A stretch of 64,000 nucleotides of DNA, taken from NCBI GenBank assembly GCA_964423465.1, contig CAYRFK010000001.1, positions 1 to 64,000 of the forward strand. Reading direction: 5' to 3'. The notes under the pieces are model-generated. The model did not search any database. It had not been told where the DNA came from and saw only the letters and a list, made by a program, of their open reading frames with translations. Made by a program: the position numbers and the translations under genes. This document shows, in pieces, positions 42,970-50,338 of the stretch. The stretch comes from VGWF01 sp964423465. Its GTDB lineage: Bacteria; Verrucomicrobiota; Kiritimatiellia; PWTM01. The number at the start of each line of letters is the position of its first letter. The first letter of the stretch is position 1.

Positions 42970-43695
42970 ATGAGACCGACCCGATGGATCGCCGTGGCCG
43001 CCGCCGTCTCGTTCGCAGTCTGGCCGGTCGCCCGTGCTGACGACGACGGATTCCTCTCCCTGTTCAACGGTCGTGACCTGTCCGGCTGGGTCAACATCAA
43101 CACGGCCCCCGACACATGGAGCGTCTCCAACGGCGTCATCCACTGCACCGGCAAGCCGACCGGCGCCATGCGGACGGAGAAGCACTACGAGAACTTCATC
43201 CTCGACCTCGAGTGGCGGCACCTGAAGCCCGCCGGCAACTCGGGGCTCTTCATCTGGTCCTCGCCGACGCCCGCGCCCAACACCCCCTACTGCAAGTCGG
43301 TCGAGGTGCAGATCCTCGACCACCAGTACTTCACGAACTACGTCGCGTCCGGCAAGAAGCCCGGCTGGTTCACGACCGATGGCGACGTCTTTGCCATCCA
43401 CGGCGCGACGATGAAGCCGTTCGAGCCGAACGACGGAAAGATGCGCAGCTTCCCGCGGGAAAACCGGACCAAGGGCACGCCAGAGTGGAACCACTACCGC
43501 ATCACCGGCTCCAACGGCGTCATCTCCCTCGCGGTCAACGGCGCGGTGGTCTCGGGCGGGTCGAACTGCGTCTGGCGCAAGGGCTATATCTGCCTCGAAT
43601 CCGAGGGCAGCCCGATCGAGTTCCGAAACCTGCGGATCAAGGAACTCCCGTCGACGAATCCGAAGCCCGACGAGATCGCGCCTCTGGCGAAGTAA
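42970..43695 (+). CDS. Secreted DUF1080 (3-keto-disaccharide hydrolase) protein
   Basis: 241 residues: signal peptide (ending VARA), then FLSLFNGRDLSGWVNINTAP, WSVSNGVIHCTGKPTG, RHLKPAGNSGLFIWSS, KSVEVQILDHQY and a closing GSPIEFRNLRIKELP. This is the second DUF1080 member in the window and is only distantly similar to the one at 28338. It may bind or cleave oxidised disaccharides in the periplasm. GAGGAG lies about ten bases before the ATG. Its stop is followed immediately by a GCAAAG repeat. Confidence 0.88.
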   Translation: MRPTRWIAVAAAVSFAVWPVARADDDGFLSLFNGRDLSGWVNINTAPDTWSVSNGVIHCTGKPTGAMRTEKHYENFILDLEWRHLKPAGNSGLFIWSSPTPAPNTPYCKSVEVQILDHQYFTNYVASGKKPGWFTTDGDVFAIHGATMKPFEPNDGKMRSFPRENRTKGTPEWNHYRITGSNGVISLAVNGAVVSGGSNCVWRKGYICLESEGSPIEFRNLRIKELPSTNPKPDEIAPLAK

Positions 43696-43905
43696 GACGA
43701 CACCAAGACGCAAAGGGCGCAAAGAAGAGCCGGACAACGAGCGGGCACATTTCCCAGGTCTCCTTGCTTCTCTTCGCGATCCTTGCGTTGTTGTGTCGTC
43801 CCCCCGGCCGGCGGGGCCGCGGCTCGACTGAGCTCGCCGAAGTCCGGCCCTCCCGATCGTCCGCCCAGTACCCTCTTTGCGGTCTTTGCGTCTTTTTGTT
43901 GTCTT
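43696..43905. repeat. GCAAAG arrays (family R2) bracketing a GC-rich core
   Basis: Array 1 (43696-43729, ACGCAAAGGGCGCAAAG) starts directly after the DUF1080 stop. Arrays 2 (43767-43800) and 3 (43872-43905) are in the opposite orientation and flank a core that starts CCGGCCGGCGGGGCCGC and ends CCGGCCCTCCC. The core and the array order match the region at 12444-12560. Array 3 reaches the stop codon of the convergent cytochrome gene. Confidence 0.8.
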
Positions 43906-46900
43906 ACCGGACGGGGCAGATGACGCGGAAGCCGACGTTGTGGACCGGCTGCCACGGAAAGTAGGCGATACGGTGCGACGCACCGGCGAGGTGCGGCCGC
44001 TCGGACCAGGAGCCGCCTCGCACAGCGCGCGGCGCGTCCTCGCCGGCCCCCGCGTCGAACGGTGAAAGCGTCCACTCGGCCACGTTCCCGTGCATGTCGT
44101 GCAGCCCCCACGCATTCGGCGCAAAGGAACCGGTCGGCGCGCTGACCCGGTGACCATCGTTGATCGTCTCCACGGCCGGCTTGTACGGGGCGAGCGCGCC
44201 GGATGGGAGGTGCCACGGTGTCAGGGTCTGCATGCTCCGAAACGAGGCATCGGCCAGATTGGCGAACGGGGCGAAGTCGGAGCCGGCGTGGCCAAACGAC
44301 AGCTCCGTGGCCGCACCCGTGCGGCACGCATACTCCCACTGGGTCTCGTCCGGCAGCGTGAACGTCTCGCCGGTCGCCGCGGACAGCCACCGGCAGAACT
44401 CCATCGCCTGCCGCCACGAAACGCGCACCACCGGCTGACGCGGACCGTTCACAGGCCAGCCGCGCTCCGCGACACTGAACTGCAGGAAGTCGCCGGTCTC
44501 GAGGCGGCTGTCGTGCGCGGGATCGAACCGCGCGAACTGCGCGTTGTCGATCTCGCACGCCGCCATCCAGAACGGCGCCGCCACATCAACGACCCGCTGC
44601 GCGGCGCCGCCGGCGACAAACCGTCCGGCAGGAATCCGGCGCAGGCGCAGCGTCACACCGCCCCCGAGGTCCACGGTCCGCTCCGCCGCTCCGCCCGCCT
44701 CCTGTCGCCGTTTCGCCTCGGCGGCATCGAAGGGCCAGCCCGCGCACGGAACGGTCGTCGGAGCCCTTGGAGGGCCCGGCTCCGTCCGGGCCGCGGCCGA
44801 CACGGAGGTCGGCCCTCCATCCCCGATTCGTGGGGCAGGCACTCCTGCCTGCCCCTCAACGGCCTCCGGAGGAAACGCCTCGGGATCCTCGTCGATTCCG
44901 GCGTACCGCTTCATCAGGTCGCGCCGCCGGTCGCGCTGATGCGTGACCTTGGCCTCGCCGACGTTCTCGGTCCACGTCCCGTGCGCCGGCTTGTTCAGGT
45001 CGATCCATGTGAAGAGGCGGTCCCACCCCTCCGCGTCCATCGCCACCCCGTGGTGGCCGGCACGCAGCATCTGTACGAGATGGGTGGTCGATGCGTGGTA
45101 TTCGGCGGGCTCCAGCAGATGCATATCGCTTTCGATCGTAGGACCGCGGATGAACGGGTAGAGCGAGAGATAGGACGGCGGAAACCACGAACCCTTCTGA
45201 TAGCCGTTCGCGGGCCCCGGCGGATTCACGCCCGGCCGGCGGCTGAAATCCGGACGGCCCGGCGCCTTGCCGTCGCCCGCGGTGAGCGCCGTCGAACCGT
45301 GACAGCCGACGCAGTGGCGGTCGAGCACCGGCTGGACCTCGCGCTCGAAGGAGAATCCGCGCACCGGACCGTGCCAGGGCGCGATGGCCGACGGCTCCCG
45401 CAAGAAGGCCGACGCCGAGGCGTAGGGCGGTGCCGTCCCGTCGCGCTCGTGACACCCGACGCACCCGACAACCTCGCCCGGCATGCCGACGAACCAGCTC
45501 CGCATCAACTGCAGCGCCGCGCCGTCGGCGTCAAGAGGCTGCACCGCCACCGGCGTATTCGCGGGCATGCGAAAATGCGCCGATCCGTCCGGCTCGACCG
45601 GCACCGTCCCGAGGATGCGTTTCACATCCCATGGGCCGTCCCATCCCACACGGTTCACCTGCCCGCCCATCCCGTGGTAGGCGAACTGGTAGGTGAAAAG
45701 CCGCAGCCGCCTGACGGTCCCGCGCGGCACATCGCGGAGGCCGGGGCCGGCGTAGACATCCGCGAGTTGGACAATGGCGTCCTTTGACGACGCGTCGACC
45801 CGCGAAGGCGGCACCGGCGGACGAGGCTGGGCGACGAACGGGATGGGCTCCAGCAGCGCCTCGCCGGGGAGTTCCTTGATGAGGACCAGGTTGTCGAACG
45901 TGTCCGCCAGGTAGAGTCCCCACTCCGCCTTCGGCGACAGACGCGCCGCCACCAGCACGTGCCGGTCGCTCAGCGGCCACGGATGCAGGAACTTCGGCCA
46001 GCTCTCCTTGGTGAGCCCGTCGAGAAGCACCGGTTCGACCGCGCGACCGCGCCCCGGAATCCGCTGGACCGCGCCCTCGGCCTCGACGCGCCCTCGTCGC
46101 GTGTCGAAGAGCACCAGTTCCCCCATCCGCGGGTTGTCGTGATGTCCGCCGACCACCGCGAAGAACCGCGACGGATCTCCAGGCACCGGCCGCGCGAAAA
46201 ACATCGCATTGGGCCAGTAGGAATTGCTGCCGTAGAAGGCACGCTGCGCCGTGCCGTCCGGGTTCATCGTGAACAGGATGCGCGACACGAAGTGCGGCAG
46301 GTCGGAGTACTCCCAGCGCAGATACAACACCCGGCCGTCCGGCATCACGGTCGGGCACCAGTCGTGGTCCTGTTCGAAGGTGAGCCGCCGGATGGAACCG
46401 TCCGCCCGGTGCCAGCGGAAGAGGTTTGCAACGTGGTCGTGGCCGGTCACGCACGGCACGCCGGTGAACGGCGCGCTGGAGGCGAAGATGACATCGCCGT
46501 CGGGCAGGAGGCATGGATCGTAGTTATCAACGTCGTCGTCCGGGATCAGCGGCAGGGCGGACGGCACGGCGCCGACGGCGGGCGGCATCTCGAACACCCG
46601 CCACGCCCGGCCGCCGGCGGGCATCGAGAAGAGCAGGCGCGACGCGTCGAAGTCGAGGTCGACGTCGCCGACGAACTCGCCGCCGGGCGGACGGTACAGC
46701 GTCGCAAGATCCCCGCCGCCGCGCAGGTTTGTCAACACGGCGATTTCGTTCGAGTACCCGGTCCGCGGAAGGCTCGAGTTCCCCTGCCAGTTCATCGGGA
46801 GCCCCAGCTGCCGTGTCGAACGCCTCACCACGAGCAGGCGGTCGAAATCCAGCAGCGGATTGGCCAGCAGCGCCTCGCGTTGCAGCGCGGCGAGCGCACC

Positions 46901-47122
46901 CGCGGCCGCCGTGGCAACCCGGGACTCCGCGTTGGTGAGATCGACGGCGATTCCGTCGAGCCTCGCGAGGTAGCCGGCGGCGTTGCGGTAGCGGTCCGGG
47001 AAACTCGCCGCGAGATCCGAGATGGCGAGCCGCAGCGACACGCACGAAGCCGCGGGCCCGTCCGCGCCCCAACTCGACCCGGCCAGCGCCAGGATGCATG
47101 CCGCATGTCGCCACGTCTTCAC
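43904..47122 (-). CDS. Dihaem cytochrome c / HZSA-like protein fused to a formylglycine-generating (SUMF1) domain
   Basis: 1072 residues from GTG 47122. Signal peptide (KTWRHAACILALAGSSWGA); a beta-propeller-like region with DGDVIFASSAPF, DWCPTVMPDGRVLYLRWEY and NSYWPNAMFFARP like hydrazine-synthase-alpha-type propellers; two c-haem sites, GCVGCHE (near 553) and HCVGCHGS (near 604). A repeat-coded linker (about 755-785) leads to a C-terminal FGE-sulfatase domain (WMAACEIDNAQFARF, DETQWEYACRTG, HGNVAEW, VRGGSWSE). It is exported and redox-active, substrate unknown. Fusions of planctomycete-type cytochromes to SUMF1 domains are known in PVC secretomes. Confidence 0.8.
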   Translation of the reverse strand: MKTWRHAACILALAGSSWGADGPAASCVSLRLAISDLAASFPDRYRNAAGYLARLDGIAVDLTNAESRVATAAAGALAALQREALLANPLLDFDRLLVVRRSTRQLGLPMNWQGNSSLPRTGYSNEIAVLTNLRGGGDLATLYRPPGGEFVGDVDLDFDASRLLFSMPAGGRAWRVFEMPPAVGAVPSALPLIPDDDVDNYDPCLLPDGDVIFASSAPFTGVPCVTGHDHVANLFRWHRADGSIRRLTFEQDHDWCPTVMPDGRVLYLRWEYSDLPHFVSRILFTMNPDGTAQRAFYGSNSYWPNAMFFARPVPGDPSRFFAVVGGHHDNPRMGELVLFDTRRGRVEAEGAVQRIPGRGRAVEPVLLDGLTKESWPKFLHPWPLSDRHVLVAARLSPKAEWGLYLADTFDNLVLIKELPGEALLEPIPFVAQPRPPVPPSRVDASSKDAIVQLADVYAGPGLRDVPRGTVRRLRLFTYQFAYHGMGGQVNRVGWDGPWDVKRILGTVPVEPDGSAHFRMPANTPVAVQPLDADGAALQLMRSWFVGMPGEVVGCVGCHERDGTAPPYASASAFLREPSAIAPWHGPVRGFSFEREVQPVLDRHCVGCHGSTALTAGDGKAPGRPDFSRRPGVNPPGPANGYQKGSWFPPSYLSLYPFIRGPTIESDMHLLEPAEYHASTTHLVQMLRAGHHGVAMDAEGWDRLFTWIDLNKPAHGTWTENVGEAKVTHQRDRRRDLMKRYAGIDEDPEAFPPEAVEGQAGVPAPRIGDGGPTSVSAAARTEPGPPRAPTTVPCAGWPFDAAEAKRRQEAGGAAERTVDLGGGVTLRLRRIPAGRFVAGGAAQRVVDVAAPFWMAACEIDNAQFARFDPAHDSRLETGDFLQFSVAERGWPVNGPRQPVVRVSWRQAMEFCRWLSAATGETFTLPDETQWEYACRTGAATELSFGHAGSDFAPFANLADASFRSMQTLTPWHLPSGALAPYKPAVETINDGHRVSAPTGSFAPNAWGLHDMHGNVAEWTLSPFDAGAGEDAPRAVRGGSWSERPHLAGASHRIAYFPWQPVHNVGFRVICPVR
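44769..44856. repeat. R7 copy 2 plus short hairpin repeat R8 copy 1, in frame in a coding gene
   Basis: R7 copy 2 (44769-44819) again has the hairpin with loop CTCCGT and the hairpin with loop ACGGAG. In the second stem GGCCGAC pairs with GTCGGCC, where copy 1 has GGCCGGC with GCCGGCC, a compensated change. R8 (44832-44855) is GGGGCAGGCA-CTCC-TGCCTGCCCC. Together they code the linker between the haem and SUMF1 domains. Confidence 0.85.
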
Positions 47123-47227
47123 CGCGGCAGTATGCCCGCGCCCCGACGCGGATGGCAATCCCGCGCCCAGGGCAGACGCACCTTCCGTGATCCACGATCG
47201 TGTCACTTTCCGTGGGATTCCTCCGTG

Positions 47228-47294
47228 GCGCCCGAATCCGTCGGGCGCGAAGCTGAACTCTGGACGCAAGGTGGCGCCGGTCAGATACCGGCGC
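47228..47294. repeat. Two hairpins in the 343-base gap before the CPBP gene
   Basis: GCGCCCGA-ATCCG-TCGGGCGC (47228-47248) and GCGCCGGT-CAGAT-ACCGGCGC (47274-47294) are two eight-pair stems 25 bases apart. They resemble the R8-type short palindromes in size. The rest of 47123-47465 shows no coding potential that I trust; it must hold the divergent promoters of the cytochrome gene and the CPBP gene, but no clear -10/-35 pair is visible. Confidence 0.55.
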
Positions 47295-47465
47295 TACGGC
47301 CGACCGTCGAGGAGATTGAGTCTGAACCGATGGCGCCGTATGGAGATGCGATCCATGCCGTGGTGGCATCGTTGATGCGTCTGCCCGGATCCCGCGCGCC
47401 CGCCACACGGAACTCATGCTTCCTGCCTTGGCATTTTCGCCGGGCCCGCTAAGGTGGGGGGCCAT

Positions 47466-48338
47466 ATGACCGCAGACGCAACTACGACGGCCGCTCGCGG
47501 GGAGGAGGTGCCCTTCTGGGCGCACATCCTTCCGTTCGTTGTCTTTTTCTTCATCGCCCACCTGTTGGGCGACGATACGCCGTGGGCGATCGCGGCGGGG
47601 GGGGCGGCGGCCCTCGGCGCTCTGGCATGGCGCAAGCCGTGGCGCGATGCGGCGACATGGGCCCACGTTGCCCCGTTCGCCCTCTGGATCGCCCTGCTGA
47701 GTGGTCTGGGCGATCCGAGCGGGGAGAAGTACGCCGCCCGCACGGTCGCGGGCGCAGCCCTGCTGCTGGCGGTCCGCCCGTGGCGCTGGTACGGCCCTCT
47801 GCGCCTCCGCAACGTGCCGCTGGCGGTGGCGGTGGGGCTTGCAATCTTCATCGTCTGGGTCGGCTTGGAGTCCGACGCCGTCAAGGCCGCGGTGCCGGGG
47901 CTGGCGGCGTTTTATGAGAAGTTCCTCGTCGGCCCGATCCCCGCCGGCTTCGGGGCGATGCGCGTGCCGCTGGACGCCCTCCCCTACCTGCCGTCGGTCA
48001 CCGGTTGGCCGCTTTTCGCCGTGCACATGTTCGGCACGTCGGTCGTCATCGCGATCATCGAGGAGTTCTTCTGGCGCGGGTTCCTCTACAGGTGGCTGTG
48101 CGGCCGGAACTTTCTCGAGGTCCCCCTCACGCGTCTCGACATGCCGATGTGGATCGCCGTCGCCGCCTTCTTCGGCATCGAGCACGCCGAGTGGGCGGCG
48201 GGCATCGTCTGCGGCCTTGCGTTCGGCTGGCTCGTCCTGCGCACCGGCGACATCTGGGCCGCCGTCCTCGCCCACGGCATCACCAACTTCCTGCTCGGGA
48301 TCTACGTGCTGCGGACGGATTCATGGTGGTTCTGGTGA
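47466..48338 (+). CDS. CPBP-family intramembrane metalloprotease (CAAX protease-related)
   Basis: 290 residues with about eight membrane segments. The CPBP motifs are EEFFWRGFLYR (EExxxR), FFGIEHAEWAAG (FxxxH-type) and HGITNFLLG (HxxxN). This pattern resembles the CAAX-protease-related proteins found with exosortase/PEP-CTERM systems. The catalytic glutamates should cut or process proteins within the membrane. No exosortase is in the window. The ATG at 47466 has GGTGGGGGG upstream. Its last 16 bases overlap the SGNH gene. Confidence 0.85.
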   Translation: MTADATTTAARGEEVPFWAHILPFVVFFFIAHLLGDDTPWAIAAGGAAALGALAWRKPWRDAATWAHVAPFALWIALLSGLGDPSGEKYAARTVAGAALLLAVRPWRWYGPLRLRNVPLAVAVGLAIFIVWVGLESDAVKAAVPGLAAFYEKFLVGPIPAGFGAMRVPLDALPYLPSVTGWPLFAVHMFGTSVVIAIIEEFFWRGFLYRWLCGRNFLEVPLTRLDMPMWIAVAAFFGIEHAEWAAGIVCGLAFGWLVLRTGDIWAAVLAHGITNFLLGIYVLRTDSWWFW

Positions 48339-49378
48339 ACGGCCTCCATCCATGGTTGCGCCGTGGCCTTCGCGTCGCCCTGGGCGCGGTCGCAATCCTT
48401 CTCGCGCTGGAGGGATTCTGCCGGATCGTCGTTCCAGAGTCCGCGCGAACGATCGCCGTCGACCGCGCGGCCCGCGTCTACGGCGCCCAGCACGACCGGG
48501 AGCACCCGCATTCCGAGGGACGGTCCAACGTGCTGGATGTGATCGTGGTCGGCGACTCGCTGGCCTTCGGTCCCGGCAACCACCGGTGCGACCGCTTCTC
48601 CAACCGGCTGGAGTGGCTGATGAACCTCAATGACGGGGTTCGTCCGGCCTGCGTGGAGACCAAGGCTTCGCCCAGCGCGCTGTACCAGCAGTCCAAGGCG
48701 CTGGACTGGGCTCTCGAACAGCACCCGGATCTCGTGATCTTCGCCGTGCACGTCAACGACACGGAGGACTGGGAAAACCCGGCCGCCATGGTGGAACTGC
48801 GGTCAAGACTCACGCGCCGGCCGGAGCACACGTGGCTGAGGCCCGCGATGCAGCGGTCCGTCCTGGTCCGGCAGATCGTGCGGGCCGTCGACACCCGGCG
48901 TGCCGCCCGGGGCGCCGCAAGCTATTACAGGCACCTCTACGCCCCCGACTATCCGGGGCTCGCCCGGTTTCGAAATGCCGCCGCCGACTTCAGTGCTCGC
49001 TGCCAGGCTCACGGCGTCCCGATGGTCGCCGTGCTGTTCCCGCTCACCGACGTGAACCTGCAGCCCGGCGGCTACCCGTGCGAGGCCTTTCATGGCCTCA
49101 TCAAGGATGCCTTCTCCACCAACGGCGTTCCCTTCCTGGACCTCCTGCCCGTCTTCCGGCGATTCCCCGCCTGTCGGGACTGCAACATCGAATCCGTCGA
49201 CGACCACCTCAGCGAAATCGGCCACCGCATCGCGGCCGACGCCATCTTTGAATTCCTGCTCGAGCGGAGGCTGATCGACCCGGTCTACAAGCCCCGCAAC
49301 CTCAAGGACCCCACGTTCAACTCCCGCATGGTCAGAAAGGTCCAGGCGATGGGCTACGACGTCCCGCCGGGCTTTTGA
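48323..49378 (+). CDS. Membrane-anchored SGNH/GDSL hydrolase
   Basis: 351 residues: N-terminal membrane anchor (LRVALGAVAILLALEGFCRIV), then an SGNH fold with VVGDSLAFGPGN (nucleophile serine), the later VNDTEDW (Asn block III) and DDHLSEIGH (Asp-x-x-His block V). Such enzymes deacylate glycans or lipids, or act as acyltransferase partners in exopolysaccharide clusters. It overlaps the CPBP gene by 16 bases, so the two are coupled; an envelope or exopolysaccharide role for the pair is an inference. Confidence 0.85.
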   Translation: MVVLVNGLHPWLRRGLRVALGAVAILLALEGFCRIVVPESARTIAVDRAARVYGAQHDREHPHSEGRSNVLDVIVVGDSLAFGPGNHRCDRFSNRLEWLMNLNDGVRPACVETKASPSALYQQSKALDWALEQHPDLVIFAVHVNDTEDWENPAAMVELRSRLTRRPEHTWLRPAMQRSVLVRQIVRAVDTRRAARGAASYYRHLYAPDYPGLARFRNAAADFSARCQAHGVPMVAVLFPLTDVNLQPGGYPCEAFHGLIKDAFSTNGVPFLDLLPVFRRFPACRDCNIESVDDHLSEIGHRIAADAIFEFLLERRLIDPVYKPRNLKDPTFNSRMVRKVQAMGYDVPPGF

Positions 49379-49387
49379 GAGAAAGGC

Positions 49388-49462
<75 letters not shown>

Positions 49463-49569
49463 ACGTCGGAAGAGGCCGATATGTATACGGTCAGGCGCCG
49501 TCCGCGTCAACCGCGGGTTAATGTTGGGGCACAGGTTGACTTTGGCCGGACCGGGGCCAGACTTGAGCC

Positions 49570-50307
49570 ATGGCGACAGTGAACCAACAGGTCATTCTGT
49601 ACGACGACAGCTGCCCGATGTGCCGGCTCTACACGGGCGCGTTCGTGCGCTACGGGATCATGGAGAAGGACGGACGGGTGGCGTTTTCGCAGGTGCCGGA
49701 GTCGGTTCGGTGCCGGCTGGACGTCGACCGCGCGCGCCGGGAGATCCCGCTGTGCGACCTGGCCTCGGGGCAGGTCCGCTACGGCCTCGACGCGCTCTTC
49801 TTCGTCCTTGGGACGCGGTTCCCGACCTTCGGCCGGATCCTGCGCATCCCGGGCGTGAAGGCCTTCTGGACCCCGATCTACTTCTGGATCAGCTTCAACC
49901 GTCGCATGCTGGCCGGCTTCCCGCCGCCGGACGGCGGGTTTGACTGCGAGCCGCCCCTGCATCGCGGTTTCTGGCTCGCCCTCCTGGCCGTGGGCGCACT
50001 CGCCGCATGGGGGGCGGTGCGCGGTTCCGCGGCCACCCTCGGGCACCCGGCGATCGCCGCCGCCGTGCTTGCCGGGTTGCCGCTGGCGTGGTGGGGCGTC
50101 GGCGCACTGCGCTCGCGCTCTACCGATGCCGCCTTCAAGGGCGCCGGCTCCGCCGCGGGCGCGATCCTCGCCACGTCGATCCTCCTCATGCTCGGCCGGC
50201 TCATCCCCGGAACGGCCGCGGCATGGATCGTCCACGGCATCGCGGCCCTTGTGCTGCTTCACGAACTGCACCGGCGGGCATGGATCTTCCGCGACCGGAC
50301 AGCTTGA
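49570..50307 (+). CDS. DCC-family thiol-disulfide oxidoreductase-like membrane protein
   Basis: 245 residues. The N-terminal domain opens with VILYDDSCPMCRLY, the DCC signature (DxxCPxC) of thioredoxin-like DUF393 proteins, and runs to about residue 120. Three to four membrane segments follow (WLALLAVGALAAWGAV, AIAAAVLAGLPLAWWGVG, AILATSILLMLG, WIVHGIAALVLLHEL), which is unusual for the family. It might transfer electrons or thiols at the membrane. It precedes the large secreted protein by 31 bases on the same strand. Confidence 0.8.
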   Translation: MATVNQQVILYDDSCPMCRLYTGAFVRYGIMEKDGRVAFSQVPESVRCRLDVDRARREIPLCDLASGQVRYGLDALFFVLGTRFPTFGRILRIPGVKAFWTPIYFWISFNRRMLAGFPPPDGGFDCEPPLHRGFWLALLAVGALAAWGAVRGSAATLGHPAIAAAVLAGLPLAWWGVGALRSRSTDAAFKGAGSAAGAILATSILLMLGRLIPGTAAAWIVHGIAALVLLHELHRRAWIFRDRTA

Positions 50308-50338
50308 TCACCCCCGCGCGGATTGCGATAGTCGCAGG

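Noticed and set aside
42802..44157. Upstream extension of hisC in the same frame
   Set aside because: The frame stays open through the antisense of the DUF1080 gene, but HisC homology begins at the ATG 42801.
44653..44859. Small frame with GRQECLPHES and MEGRPPC words
   Set aside because: It is a translation of repeats R7 and R8; similar words appear wherever these repeats occur, so it is not a gene.
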